Of a stretch of 64,000 bases of DNA, positions 24,382 to 37,200 are shown piece by piece. Both the position numbers and the translations under genes were made by a program. Source of the stretch: Diploscapter coronatus (lineage: Eukaryota; Nematoda; Chromadorea; Rhabditida; Rhabditidae); contig OZ038423.1 of assembly GCA_964036155.1 (NCBI GenBank), positions 35,169,249 to 35,233,248 on the forward strand, in the 5' to 3' direction. Position 1 is the stretch's first letter. The number at the start of each line of letters is the position of its first letter. Below the pieces are notes generated by a model that worked only from the letters and a program-made list of their open reading frames with translations, was not told the DNA's origin and ran no database searches.

Positions 24382-25981
24382 TCAGCAGATTCGGTCAAGA
24401 CGACACCAAGTCATTCATTCGGAATAAATCAGATGATCAAATTTTTAAAAATAATCTATTCAATAATTAATTAATTGTCGTGAATTCCTGTAAGCATAAC
24501 TTGCCTATCGGAACATATAATGCAATAATATCCTACCAACCAACGGGATTAGGTAGCTGACTAAATCAAAGAAGAAAAGCTGAATATTTTGGATTCAACT
24601 AATTAATCAAGGACTCGATTAACATGATATTCGCGAATATTTCTCAATTTCTAAAGGTAAGTTAAGAAATGCGAGCATATGCAAAATGGAGCTGATCTAT
24701 AATTATTTAAATGTCTGAAGAATTATATTTTCATGAGATTCGTCTATTTTTGACATATAACTGAAAACAGCTGTTTTTATAGCTAGCGTTAACGATTTTT
24801 TAGATCACAAACTAACTGATCTTTGAGACTGTCTCGAATAAACATAAATTCCTTTGACATTTGCGTCTTCTCGTAAATTATCATAAACCTGTAAAAATGT
24901 TTCATGTAAGGAAATTCCTGGATAAGACGGAGACTTTAATGTATTTGGTCTGAAATAAGGCAGAATTAAGAAACCAGATAGAAAAATTTCTGCTCGCTGC
25001 AATCAGGGGTGTGCGGAATTTCAGTTTTGAAAAATTCGGATTCGAAACTGGTGTCCGAATTGAATTTTTCCACGAACCGGAATCGAAAGTTCTCCGAGGT
25101 CGGAATCGGAATTCTGCACACACCTGAATGCAACCCTATCCATAGTTCATCAAAATTAAATGTTTCTGGGAAAAGGATGGACGAAAACGAATAAAAAGTT
25201 CTATCTTTGTAACGTGAGAGGAAAATCAAACAAAATATGGGACAGTGTTCTGGAACGATGATGACTGATAAAGCTTTCTCAATCTTGACCCTTTCCAGTT
25301 CTATTCCTAGTCAAATGCCAATTTGAATAATGCGCGAGATTTCCTCGAAACCCATGTTGCATATAAAACACATACCCTTTCACAATAAAACAAAGCACAT
25401 ATAATTCCAAGAGATCATATCATGGATGTTAAGTAACAAAAAGTGGGAAGATGGATAGAATGTTTCAATGTCGATATGCTCTAATGACGCAGCTAACATT
25501 TTCAAATTCTAAGGAATGAAGTTAGATCAATGAAGCGCGAACTAGTTTTTAAGTTACATGGATGAACACAATGCAAAAAGTTTGTCGTTTGTAAATCATA
25601 AATCGTGTCTAGTTTTCATTATCTGATTAGTTTTAGGCTAACGTTACATTCATTTTAATTGGGCTTAATATTTTCGTGGGCGTTTACCACTTAGGATCTG
25701 AACCCTATATGAAATTCTGCTATCATGTGATTTCGATTTTTGTAAACATTCCACCTGCGCAGACATTTTCGAATTTGAAACTTCAGATGTTGACACCTGC
25801 GTAGAATTGCAGACTTCGACAATCGATGCAACAACTGGGCTTTTGGTGTCGATATGGGTTTCTTACAGAAGTGAAATGTCCATCTTAACAACTAGTTCTC
25901 TAATCGCGTGGAAAAACTGCTATGCTAACCATTAGCCGGAGTTAATATTGCCTATTCGAGTGACTATTTGAAGATAATCAT
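24382..25981. other. Divergent intergenic region between receptor genes
   Basis: This 1.6 kb separates the minus-strand receptor starting at 24381 from the plus-strand receptor starting at 25982, so it should hold both promoters. It includes the MITE at 25003-25126. ORFs here (for example 25691-25891 minus) show no family features. I find no further exon. Confidence 0.5.
25003..25126. repeat. ~120-bp MITE-like inverted repeat
   Basis: Ends CAGGGGTGTGCGGAATTTC and, inverted, CAGGTGTGTGCAGAATTCCG, bounding an interior rich in GGAATCGGAATTC/TTCGGATTCGAA words that are themselves partly palindromic. No coding capacity. Confidence 0.75.
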
Positions 25982-28900
25982 ATGCTTCCAATTTATCTGT
26001 ACAATTTCACCTATTCGGGCTCGCGATACAGCATTGCTATTCTTCTGCTGGTGTTTCCCGAAGATCATTACTCGAAAACACCCATTTTTAAGGTAACGAG
26101 AACATTAAACTATTAGAACCCTCTAAAAATCGAATTAAAACTTATTTTCAAAATATGCATTGAAGCTAATTGAATATGATTGCGTTAAAAAGTTAAAAAA
26201 AAAACCTGATAAAATGGATATACGAGGATTATGTTATATGCTATAGTCAGGATAGGATAAACCTGGTATAAAAATAATTAACATGTCGAGTTGCTCATTT
26301 TGGCATCATAAATTACTCTCCCATCCTATCCATTTTTAATTTTTTACCGCGGGCATATTCAAAATAGTATTAAATTGATACCAATTAGTTAGGTCATAAT
26401 AATCGAGTAGATTATAAATTTTGGTTTCTAAATAGAAATGATTTTTATAGGCAATCTTAATATCAGAAGTGTTGCTGGATATGATATGCTTGCTATTATT
26501 AGGCGTTGCATTTATGTATGCCTCCAAAAGCGGACTAATGCATAGAAATTTCAAAATCTGCATAAATTTTTGCATAGTCTCTCATTCCACTGGTATATTT
26601 AGTCGATTCATAATCATACTATATCAAATAGAACACTGGAAAATTTATGGTAATTATTACAATTTCATCCTATGAATCAAGTAGCCATTGCATTTAGGGT
26701 CAATAGAAACGGATTATCCACTGATTTTGGCATCGATAATAAGAACGAGAGCCCTAACACAAACGATCTTCATCACCTCAGTTACAATAGGCGGTAAGAA
26801 AAACTAGAGGTTTTTAAAATTTGCATAAATCAGCCGGCCGCCGAAGGCGGCCGGCGGAGGTTGTATTCGCTTTTAAAAATGCGTGACGTTTTGAACATAA
26901 AAATCGATGCAAAACTCATTCCGGTTGGTTTCAAAAGCTGATTTTGATGTCAGATTCGTGTTCAGCGTGGTCGAAAACCCTGGTGTACTTTCCGGGGTCG
27001 AAACTATATCAGAGATCGAGATATCGACGTAGGTCATGTTCAAAAAGTGGTGTTTTCTGATCTCTGTCACGAAATCAGTTGTCCCGATTTTTCTCTCTCA
27101 GTTTTAATCCGTTTTCGATGGGGTTTTTTTTTTAATCGAGAGGCCTATAGAAGTCCTAATTGCGCGCAAAGAATAGGTCATTTTCGACATATGGGGGCGG
27201 AACTACAGTACTCCAAAGTTCGAAAAAAGTGATTTTTCGGAAATAACTTTCGTTAAATCGATTTTTAGCCGCACTATTTTTAATATGTTGTAGAGCTCGC
27301 CATTCCACGTCGATTAAAAAAAAGAACGCCGATTTTGGTTCAGATATTAGAGTTACGGTAGTTTGAAAGTCCAAATATCTCATTTTCGAGCCAAAATTAG
27401 AGTATAAAAACGAATAGTAGAAACGCTCAGATTTTGTAAGTAGATAGCACTTGATGAGTACTTTCTAAAAATACCAAAATATTGGACTTTTTATTAACAA
27501 AAATTTCGTGGCAGCCTCTTGAAAGTAGCATTTCGACTTTCTAAGATATCTCAAAATTTTCCCGGATAAGTCGACTGGCGATGTTAACCAAAGTTGTAGA
27601 GCCTGGATTGGGCTTTCTAGTGCTTTTTACAGATCCGAGATCCGATGATGCCTTGGCGAGCTATGACGCTTCAAAGTTCCAGCTGTCAATAGCCGGATAT
27701 CGCCAATGCATTATTTTCGAAATTTGAAACTGTCTACGATACGGCGCAAATGGTTGTCAGGTGGACAGCGAAAACGGACATTTTGAGGTGTGTGAATGGT
27801 CGCCGCTGGGGTTCGACTCAACAAGCCCCAAATATTTTTTTGCAAAAATTAGCAAAGATGAGGGATAATCTTTCGACGTCGACATATCGGCCATTCTATA
27901 CAAAAGTGAAGCATTACTGAGAAGACGGTACAGCTTCAAAATTATTTTCCTGGAAATGATCCCTAATAATGTAATCGAGGGTGGAGAATCCGAAAATCGA
28001 GGTCCCGGAGCTCGGGCGCGCGTTGTTTACGTTGTAGCGAATGTCGTACTCGAAAATTCAAAAATCGTTAAAAGCATCTAAATTTGTCAAATTTGGTATC
28101 AAATGCTTCGTCTCGATGAGATAAACAACTTTCATTGACAACATTTTCCGATCCGGTGCTTACATAAAAAGTTCTGGGCCGAAAAGTGTCAAAATTGGTC
28201 AATTTTCCGACACTCGATCAGTACGTTCGCAAAACGCAAATGGTACCCGATTTTAGTGCAGATTATTATAGCCCAGTTTATTGGAAACATTTTGGTATAT
28301 GACAATTGCCATAAAAGTGAGTGCTGTTAGAGAAATTAATTTTTTTTTCGAAATATGATCGTTTCACTTTGAACGGAAAAATCATTATATACGCCAGTAC
28401 GATGATAATCACCACTTGGGGACTAAATGGTTGTCTGTAAGCGAAGACAGAATTTCGATGTGGATCATTGTGCCTTACAAAATTCACTAAAAAGTCCACC
28501 AACATCGATCGACCACGTTGAACACGAATTACTTGCATCTTATTTCGGATTCTGCAGATATTTTTAAGGGTCAAAACTTCGTTTTGAAATGAAAAGAGAT
28601 CAACCCGTCCAAAAGGGTTTTATATTAAAAAAGAAAAGCGGAGGTTGTTTTATTCATGAAAAGCGCTCTATTTGTATCCAAGAGTGATTCCCACGAAAGG
28701 AGATCAACCAATATTCTTAAAATCTCGATGTCCGTTGCTCATACATCATCCAGGTAAAAATATTTTGATGACTGATTCCATGTTTGAGAGACTTTCACCT
28801 GCGAATACAACCGACGCGCCCCCCTTGAACTTTCTTAATAAAACTTTCTGTGCTAGCGCACAAGTAATGTTTTATCACATGATATAGCTCTTGCTGGGAA

Positions 28901-30585
28901 GATATTTATTCTTGTTCTTTTCGCTCGTTCTGATATAAATTTTCCTATTAACCGCTGCCAAGTAAAATGATTATTCTGTAATCACCGACACTCGCAGGAC
29001 ATCCGTTTGGGAAAAGGTACTGTCCTCTTGCCACTACCTTACAGAACCCAGCAGGGCATTACAATTTCTTTCTAATGGATATCTACATCACCACTTATGA
29101 GTTATCTTTGTGAGATCCCTCTAGTAGATAACTGGTCGATCACTGAAAGACTATTCTCCGATTGTTAAACGTGCATTCTACAAGAATAAATATGAATTAA
29201 TCAAACTATCTAGGAGGCGCGTCGGTTGTATTCGCAGGTGAAAGTCTCTCAAACATGGAATCAGTCATCAAAATATTTTTACCTGGATGATGTACGAGCA
29301 ACGGACGTCGAGATTTAAAAAATATTGGTTGATCTCCTTTCGTGGGAATCACTCTTGGATACAAATAGAGCGCTTTTCATGAATAAAACAACCTCCGCTT
29401 TTATTTTTTTAAATATAAAACCCTTTTGAATGGGTTTCGAAACTTTATTATTCACTCTTTATATCGAATTATTTTTATAGCTAGATAGTTAAAGTTAGAC
29501 AAATTTAAACTGAATTTAAAAAGTGAATTGCTTGAATTCAGGAGAAATATATATAAGAAATTTTATTATAAGAATAAAATTATGATAACTTTATTTAAAA
29601 AAAAAAATATTTAAACATAAGAAGTCATTTAGAACGAGGATTTGCTTCATATTTCCACAGAAAAGGCTACGAAAAGAAGAATCGCACCTGGATAGCTGTT
29701 TTACTTCTTCTCTATATCGAAGCAAACACAACTATTTCTGTTTTTGTCGCCGCATTTAGTGACTATTTTAGACTAAATTTAAAATCCGATTTTTAAATTC
29801 AGTTTATTTTATCGAGCCGCTGTATATGTGCATTCTGTGCTTCCTGATTTTCCTACTGATTATCGCGCATACATTAGCGTTCTATTTTCTAGTTGATTAC
29901 AATAAACGAAGAATGGACCAGTTGAATAGTCGGAGTTTATGGAGCAAGGTCTATTCGCTTTCTGCGAAGTTTCAACTAGTTGCTAACATTACTATTCTAC
30001 AGGTGCTTTTTTGTTAAACTGAAAATTTCCGTAAAACCGAATTTTAGGAGTTGAAGATTTTGATTATTGCGGGTAGTTTCTGTTTGGGATTAGCCTGTTG
30101 CATCATAGGAATTGCTCTGTACTTTGCAATTCAACAAATGACATACGAAATGCAACTGACCTATGCATTCATGGAGGCCTCCTTTAGTTTGTCAGTTTTT
30201 GTTTTCCATAGCACAAAATTTTTTTATTTAAAAAATCATTTGCAAATTCAAACTAATTGCACTTCTCTGCTGCAAGCAACATTTCGAAATTTAATGAGCT
30301 CTTTCGATAGATCTTTTATTTCTTATAAAAAATACTTTTCATATTCAATAATTAGTCAATTTAAAATTGATAACTTCTAATTTCAGAATGATCGTGTTCA
30401 TCGTTGCTCTACGAATATTGTTATTCGATGATCTCCGAAACACACTGATCGATTACTTCCGACGGAAGACACACTGTTTAAAAGACAGAAAAGTGTATAA
30501 CAGCTACATTCCGGAGTGGAAAAGAAGTGACGTCAATGAAGGAGATGTTTATTTTAAAACTCTCCAGATGTTTTGGGATAAATAA
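25982..30585 (+). CDS. Sre-like chemoreceptor on the opposite strand, with a 2.8-kb intron
   Basis: The only family member on the plus strand. I trace the exons with matching phases: 25982-26092 (start MLPIYLYNFTYSGS), 26451-26649 (AILISEVLLDMICLLLLG, then IILYQIEHWKIYG), 26697-26793 (IETDYPLILASIIRTRAL), 29633-29758 (ERGFASYFHRKGYEKKNR), 29803-30002 (DYNKRRMDQLNSRSLW, YSLSAKFQLVANI), about 30048-30190 (ELKILIIAGSFCLG) and 30387-30585 (tail ending EGDVYFKTLQMFWDK). The third intron is 2.84 kb against roughly 50-200 bases elsewhere, because of inserted repeats (26.8-29.45 kb). The YEK exon has an insertion (HRKG before YEK). The frame stays open across the insertion, so the gene may still be spliced. 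Confidence 0.68.
26833..26855. repeat. GC-rich perfect hairpin
   Basis: GCCGGCCGCC (26833-26842), loop GAA, then GGCGGCCGGC (26846-26855): a perfect 10-bp stem of pure G/C in an otherwise AT-rich region, at the left edge of the inserted repeat block. Hairpins near element ends occur in several transposon classes; the class is not resolved. Confidence 0.9.
28609..29437. repeat. ~830-bp foldback element
   Basis: Arms of about 220 bases (28609-28825 and 29216-29437) are close reverse complements: AAAAGGGTTTTATATT...GCGGAGGTTGTTTTATTCAT and onward to ACCTGCGAATACAACCGACG, then the mirror image. The loop is ~390 bases. The ends GTCCAAAAGGG / CCCTTTTGAATGGG mark the limits of pairing. No ORF of note. 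Confidence 0.9.
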
Positions 30586-31072
30586 ATTATTTTAAATTTC
30601 TAATCTAAATCTATTTTTATTCGAAAGTATCACAATTTGTTCCGACTAACAGATTCACTATTCGCTTGTTCGTTTTCGTTGGAATGATTAGAGTTGGCTT
30701 TAGATTTTCCCTGAAATTGCACTTATTTAGTGATTTCAATTAAAATTATTTCCTACCTCCTCCTCTCTGACCCGTTTCAGCTTCAACTCGATAACCCGTT
30801 GTTTCCAAGCAGGCGGTGCTTTTTCAGGTCCATATTTGAGAGGCGTATTCAGAATGGCCTGATCTCGGATCGAAGAGCCCCAAACCCGACCCGTGTGACT
30901 CACAGCCCTGAAAATTCTGAATTGTTACCTAAAAATTCGTAATTTGACTAATTCCTTCTTCCAAATAGCATCCCCCATTTTACCCATCAATATAGCGTAA
31001 CTTCAATTGCTTTGCATAAGGTAGATAGATAGTGATTTTAGAGTTGAAAAGAATCATTCATATTATGATTTT
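30586..31072. other. Convergent intergenic region
   Basis: Between the plus-strand receptor stop (30585) and the minus-strand RbfA-like stop (31073). Both genes end here, so it should contain two polyadenylation regions. I recognise no gene. Confidence 0.6.
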
Positions 31073-33160
31073 TCAAGTAAACAATCTCATGCTTGACCTG
31101 TAATCCATTCCATAGTCAGCTTCGCGGAAAATCTTATCCATATCCATTTCAAGGAGCAGTCGCCGGTCAGCTGAAAATGAAGAGTATTCCTCCATGAAAT
31201 GATAATAGTTTCATAAATTTGAAAGAAAATATAAAATCGTTTGGTACTAGTGAAAGAACAATCATGTGCGCATTGAAAAAGATTGGAAGTTTCAAAATGA
31301 ATATCCACGTAAGACGGAATTCCAATTCATTTTAGTTTGTAATTATTAGAATAAATTTTGTTCCAACTCAGGCCCCGAAATTTTGAAGCACAATTCAGAT
31401 TTCAGCTTTTCAAAATCCAATCTCGTTTCGATTCTGATGAATACGAAAACAAGTAGTATTAATTCAAATAAATTTAATGCGGAACAATTTCGAACTATCC
31501 AAACATAGAACTTACGAAGGAATCTGATGGGCGGGCAGGTTGTGCCGACGACTTGGGAGAGATTCGCTCGCAACCGATGCTTCTCTTCTTCCAGGGATTT
31601 TTCTCAAATTTCATAAACGTGATTATTTAAAAATATAATTATGCAGAATTTTGATAAATAAAAAAGATGACATTTCTCCATAATACTAGTTTCTTCAAAT
31701 CCCGCTTCGTATATTTCTCCTATTCGACTTCGATTACTTCAAGGAGAAATTCGTTGACATAATTAACTAACCGATGAGTTGATCTTTGCCTTCTCCTTTG
31801 CAGAGCCACTGCACAGAAATGAGCGTGAATCCGGGGTCGACTTTGACTTCTGTGATTTGCACCTGCAGATCAGACAGCTTTTCGTCCAGAGACAGCTGCA
31901 ATCGCATCATTTATAGTTCATTTCGAAAATTCATAAAGTGAGAAAATCACAAGTGTGCTGGTTAGAAGTGGGAAATTGCAAAATGAGGGACTTGTCTCGT
32001 CGAAAAATTAGAAACTTTGATTCGAGTCAGAATAAATTTTATCTTCAACAATGATTTATTGTATCCCACTCACAATATTCCCCAAATTCTCCTGCATGAG
32101 GTATGACAGATGTGCCATTTTCTTGCCATCCAGTTTGCGGAATCTGTTGCCCAGACTCCGAATTAAGAGCTTGTCTTCAAGTCCAACGTCGATTCCAAAT
32201 CTGTAAGATGAGACTTTATCGAGAAATATAAAATAGTTTGGCAAATTTTTTCAGAGAAAGGAGATTTGGATTTTCACATTTAATCATCAAAAAATCGTCA
32301 TTTTAGTGCAACTTTATCGGAAAAAGGAAAGGTAATCATTTTCTCCCTAATCTCGTTTTGAATGTTCCACGTGAAGAAGACTTCATTAAATCATAGAAGT
32401 ACATTTCATGGGAATTACTCGACTTTAATCAGTAACTACTCGTTCCGATATGTGGCTCTCTTGTAGTAGAGGGTACGGACAGATAGAGAGAATTAGACAT
32501 AGAAAAGAGTTTCCGTTCCCTCCTGCGATGCAACACAAGGGCACAAAAGTGATTAGCTTCTCTAAATCACTCTCAAATATTGCATGAACTATATTATTGC
32601 ACCCAGAATACTCGTTCCTTGGCAAATGATGGGAAATAACCCGTAAATTTTGGAAGCTAGTCCATCGGATTTAGCAATAAATCAACATGAAAGTACTAAC
32701 CGCTTGCCCTCAGCACGTTTGAGCCCCTTACTGAGCGCTTTCTGGTAGTGGTTTAGTTGTTTCGGTAGCATCTGAAATTGAACTTCTGCTTTTACTTTAT
32801 AACAGAAAAAATGAAGTGAAAGCAGAATAGGTTTCAAAGCTGAATTTGTATAACATTTATCCATAGACTTCCAAATACTTACTAATTTTTATTGCAAAAA
32901 TGAAAATGAACGCAACCTCATTATGGAGAGTTATGGCTTAAATGAATATAGAAAGTAACCCTTGACGAAGAGACATTTCGATTGAAATTCAAAATGAGTT
33001 CGCTTACAGCGAATCCCTGCGAGTTTCGGGTGGGATGTGGAGGAATGTATCGCTGCTTCATGTCGACTGGACTGTTCGAGATCTGGGCTGATTGAGTGAC
33101 TGAGGAGGAACAGGCCACAAATGGAGATCTGGCTGCAAAGGGCTGCAGCAGACGATTCAT
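31073..33160 (-). CDS. RbfA-like ribosome-binding factor (mitochondrial RBFA)
   Basis: Probable mitochondrial ribosome-binding factor A, which assists small-subunit rRNA maturation. Start at 33160 (MNRLLQPFAARSPFVACSSS), a basic, serine-rich N-terminus that suits a mitochondrial targeting peptide. Exons: 33008-33160; about 32704-32772 (MLPKQLNHYQKALSKGLKRA); about 32073-32202 (FGIDVGLEDKLLIRSLGNRF, HLSYLMQENLGNI); about 31773-31895 (LSDLQVQITEVKVDPGFTLI, the core RbfA beta-strand with a D-P-G/D-F motif); about 31514-31600 (LRANLSQVVGTTCPPIRFL, the RbfA helix-turn); and about 31073-31172 (MDKIFREADYG then stop TGA at 31073-31075). Assignment is by the order of these motifs; individual splice sites other than the first are approximate. 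It is followed on the same strand by nothing and preceded by the kleisin gene. Confidence 0.75.
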
Positions 33161-34258
33161 CTACAGAACTTATCAGCTTCTCGTTCGTTTAGCAAATGAA
33201 CTACAGTATTCTATGAGGCTCGAAACCTCTTTCATACAAATCAGTTGAAAAAATGACAGAGCATCGTTTATTATGACCAACTCGAAATAATGATAATGAA
33301 GAGAAGGAAGAAGATCAAAATATCGGCAACTCCTGATCACTATATTTGCACAGAGATCGCGCTGTAGCTACAGCATAAAAACAGAAAAATGGGATATTTG
33401 GCATGAAAGAGATAGCTTTGATTCGGGAGAGAGAGTTGTTTCGTTTAATTTAGAAAAAAGAATATAATGAACAGAAGGAGCGAATTGACAAAATAGGTGA
33501 GTCAGTTCATGTCATAGTAAATTGAAATATTAATGAAGATCATGGAGATAAGTTTAGACATGAAGTGACTCAAGTTCTGCCCAAGAACAGGAGATCTGGC
33601 CTCGAAAACAACCGAATAAATAATCAAAAATATACAAAAAAGGGTTCCAAATAAATAGAGGCATTTTAGAACGAGAAAAGACCTATAAATGGGGAGAAAT
33701 AGCAAACAAATAATGACGGCATTTACTTGTTGTTTGGTAGGACACGTTTTCTAAGGCTCTCTAGAGAAGTGCGGAAATGAAATGAGTAAGGTTGACTGAT
33801 GAAAGTGAAGAGGTAATATGAACTGGTAGTGGAAGTAGTTGTTCAAGAGAAATAAACTGTCATTTTGTTTACAAATTGGTTTCAGGCATGGTTAAGATGA
33901 GGTTTGTAGAACTTTGAGAAATTCTTCCAGAGAATTTGCGAAAAATCGGTAAGAACGACACGAGAAATGCTTAGAGATTAAAAAAGAAATCAACGAAGCC
34001 AACCTTTTAGAATATCGTTTCGCTAACTTCTCTAAAGGATTTCTCGGGAAATTACAGAGGAAGAAAGTGAGATTTTGTTTTAAAAAAATAAGAAAGCATC
34101 AAATACATGACTAACAAGTAACATTCGTTAGAGAGCATCAAAGGGTTCAGATTGCATTTAGGTATGGTTGAGATGAGGTTTTGTAGAATTGCAAATAAAA
34201 TAATTTACATGGAAGAAATCGAGAAACAATTCCGATGAAAATGACTGCCCAAATTGTG
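33161..34258. other. Intergenic region with a degenerate tandem repeat
   Basis: No exon recognised. AGGCATGGTTAAGATGAGG (about 33884) and AGGTATGGTTGAGATGAGG (about 34160) with following TTTGTAGAA are diverged repeats ~275 bases apart, suggesting an old tandem duplication. The region should hold the kleisin 3' end and the RbfA promoter. Confidence 0.55.
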
Positions 34259-37200
34259 TCACATGGGATCGAAGAACCTGTCGCTGAGAATGCCATTGAC
34301 GCTGTCCTCATTGATCTCCTCCTCCTCCTGCATCTCGAAATTGCTTTCGATTCGTTTTGGCTTCGGCTGCGCTACTGCCGCCGCCTCCTCTGCCTTTCTG
34401 CCCTCTTCTTCTTCCACTTGCTGCTGAATGACAGGCTGCTTGGCTTCCGACTCCTGCCCATTCACGGTCACATCCCCATTGGCCAGTGCCTGCCCCACTC
34501 CATTCAGCTCGTTATCCTGACTCTGAGTGTCCAGCAAAATCGTCCTCTCTGGCTGCGGAATGTCCGCGAAGATCGAGTCGAAGCGGCGTCTCGGGCGGAA
34601 TGGCTGCAAGATAAAATGCTAATAATTTGTTGCTTTGGAAGAATATTTATAATTTTAAATTCATGAAAACTATCTAAAATAAAGTGGAAATGAGATAATA
34701 AAATAACCAGATGTGCGATTGAAATTATCGTATCCTCGCTTGACAGTTTGACTGTGGATTCGGTCTATATGATTTCTATAAAATCTTTCAATCCTCTGAC
34801 GAAGAATGATAGCAAATTTTGAGAGAATCATGAATTTCGGCAATGCAAAAATAAATTCGCAATTCACAGAAAGATCTGCAAAAACAGTCCGCACATCACA
34901 ACGCTACAAAATAGACCGAACATCTTCGCACTGTCTGTCAACATTTTTGACGTAGATACAATTTCAAGTTAGAAAAATTTCCTTTAAAAGAAAACCAATA
35001 TTTAATTCACCAACCGGTACATCACTGTGTCTATCAGTCACTCTGTCGTCGCTTTCCTCCTCCTCCTCCTCTTCAATGTCTTCCAGCCTCCTCCTCTCGT
35101 CCTCCTCATCGTCGTCGTCGTAGGCATCAGAATCCTCTTCCAGATAGGCCGTTCTCTCGAAGTCCTTCTTCCTGACGTCTTCTGCATTGACGAAGCAGAA
35201 GTCGGACATCCACTTGGAGCAGCTGCCCGGCACGCTGCCGTCTGCACGAGTCACGTCGGCCACGTTGGCTGGCTTCTCCTGGTAGATCTTCATCTTCTGC
35301 AACTTGAGACGCTATTTTAAAATTGAATTATCGTTTCAACCTTTTCATTGCATCGATGCAGACTCATGACGAAGTAGTTGGATCGAGCACATTTGCGTTC
35401 ATTCTCGGGCAGGCGGAAGTGGAGGGCCGAGGCCATCGAGCAGAACGTATGCACTCCTGAAAACAGTGAAATCGAAATGTGCGAAAAAATAAACGTCTTA
35501 GTAAAAGTAGAAATTAAATCTTTGAAAAACGATCTTTTTGTCTATGGTCAATTCCATGTTATTCGTTTCTTTCTCGTTATTTGAAGGTAGGGAAGGGAGA
35601 TTTTAAAGGGTCAAGTGAACATTTTAACGGTGAAGGAAGACAAGTGCGTGTAGCGAGTTTTGTTTACAAATTAACTCAAAAGCGTTCCCTACCTTTGACA
35701 GGCGATTCGACTTCTCCCTCAGCGAGATGCATCTTCTTCGGCGATGGAAATTCAGGCACTTCCCCAACGGAGAGTCTCTTCATTCCCATGCTGCTCTTCT
35801 TCTTTCCATGTTTCATTCCACCGCCCAGTTTCACATCTGCTCCTTCAAACACCTCATCATCTTCGTGGTATTCCGGCTGCTCTGTGATGAAGCGGGACAT
35901 TTCCAGGGTGTCTGAAAATAGTTGATTGTTTTCATCAAACCATGACTGTTTGGAGTTGAGCTTAAAATTCGATTTTTAGTTTCGACGATTGTTACTCATC
36001 ATTTTCTTCGTTTTTTCTGCCTTACTTCGAAATTTCAAAGAGAGAATAGGGACAAACAAAGAAGAAGTTACGGCTATCAAGTTCGAACAAATCATCAGTC
36101 TAGTCAAAATCGATGATACACTCTTCGTACGTACGTTTCTGATGGTTGTATGTATTTTCTATCAAAGTCAAATCATCTTGCTTGTATAAGGAAAAACGTG
36201 CCTTTGTCATAGTCAGCCGCATACAAACTGTCATTTTCAATGGCAGCGACCGTGGTCTCCTTGTGCTTCTGCTCCTTGCACTTGTCGTAGATCTTCTTGA
36301 TCACGTTGTACGAGTACTGCAATTCGAATATTATTTTTTCCACAAGAACTCAAATCAGCAAACCTTGTCATTGGCCAGAACAGCTCCGATTTCCCTCTTC
36401 ATGACTGCAGTGTCGATGTGAGGAGCCTTGATCGGACCTTGCAATTCGTCCATCTGCAACATTTCAACTATTCGGAAAGAAAGGGAGAAGAAACCCCACA
36501 TAAAGTCCTTCCTCCTCAGCACTGTCGTTGTAGCCGTAAATGTCCATTTGAGTGACTTCCAGACGAATTCTGCCCATTTTCTGGTACATGTCCTGAAATT
36601 AGTCATTTTTAAATAACAATTTTCACCAGAAAAATTTGAGGTAGATGGGTAGTTTGGAAATCTTACAAATTCGCAACTTAAAAGAAACTATGCAAAAGCT
36701 AGGACGTTTTCTTAATCTCTCCTAGGCCTATGCATTATTTCGCGTAAGTTGTCAGATTACAGATATACATGTAGATGTTACTTGTGAAAGAACTTTGTAA
36801 TTCCGATTCAAGCAGCAAAGAATGTTGACTTTGAAATTGAAAAAGTAATAACTTTGTGTCCGTTCTTTAAAAAATATATAAATTTGACCTTAGCAGCCTT
36901 CTGCCAGGCAGGGTTGATGTTGGCGAGAGCAGAGAGACTGTTGTTGGTCCTGTTCGCAGCCGCACTTGTGGAGGGGCCAGGCTCGTCAGCAGCCATCGGC
37001 ACGCCCCCGAAGTCGTCCTTGTCGAAATGATCCTGCGAATCGTAGAATACTTCGTCGTCGATCGCTGCGTCCACTTCTGCCTCACCCACAATTTGGCTAG
37101 GATACTTTCTGAAAACAATCAAGTTATTCGTGTAGGAGAAAAACCCCGAGTCTATCGAAAACAGAATGGAAAGAAATGGGCCTCCTTGAAAGAGCGCAAT

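Larger units (their letters stand above)
26794..29632. repeat. Repeat-filled 2.8-kb intron
   Basis: The intron of the 25982-30585 receptor. Its left part starts with a G+C-rich hairpin (26833-26855) followed by ~1.7 kb of non-coding DNA with no plausible ORF and frequent TCGAAA/TTTTCGA words. Its right part is the foldback at about 28609-29437. The GGAGGTTGT word after the hairpin recurs in both foldback arms (GCGGAGGTTGT), so the parts may belong to one composite or nested insertion. Confidence 0.7.

Noticed and set aside
26860..28600. Possible coding genes in the left part of the receptor intron (for example the 98-residue minus ORF at 28278-28574)
   Set aside because: No motif, splice pattern or family similarity; the whole stretch sits inside a repeat block within an intron.
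34235..34666. 143-residue plus-strand ORF rich in Leu
   Set aside because: It is the antisense shadow of a Glu/Gln-rich kleisin exon on the minus strand.
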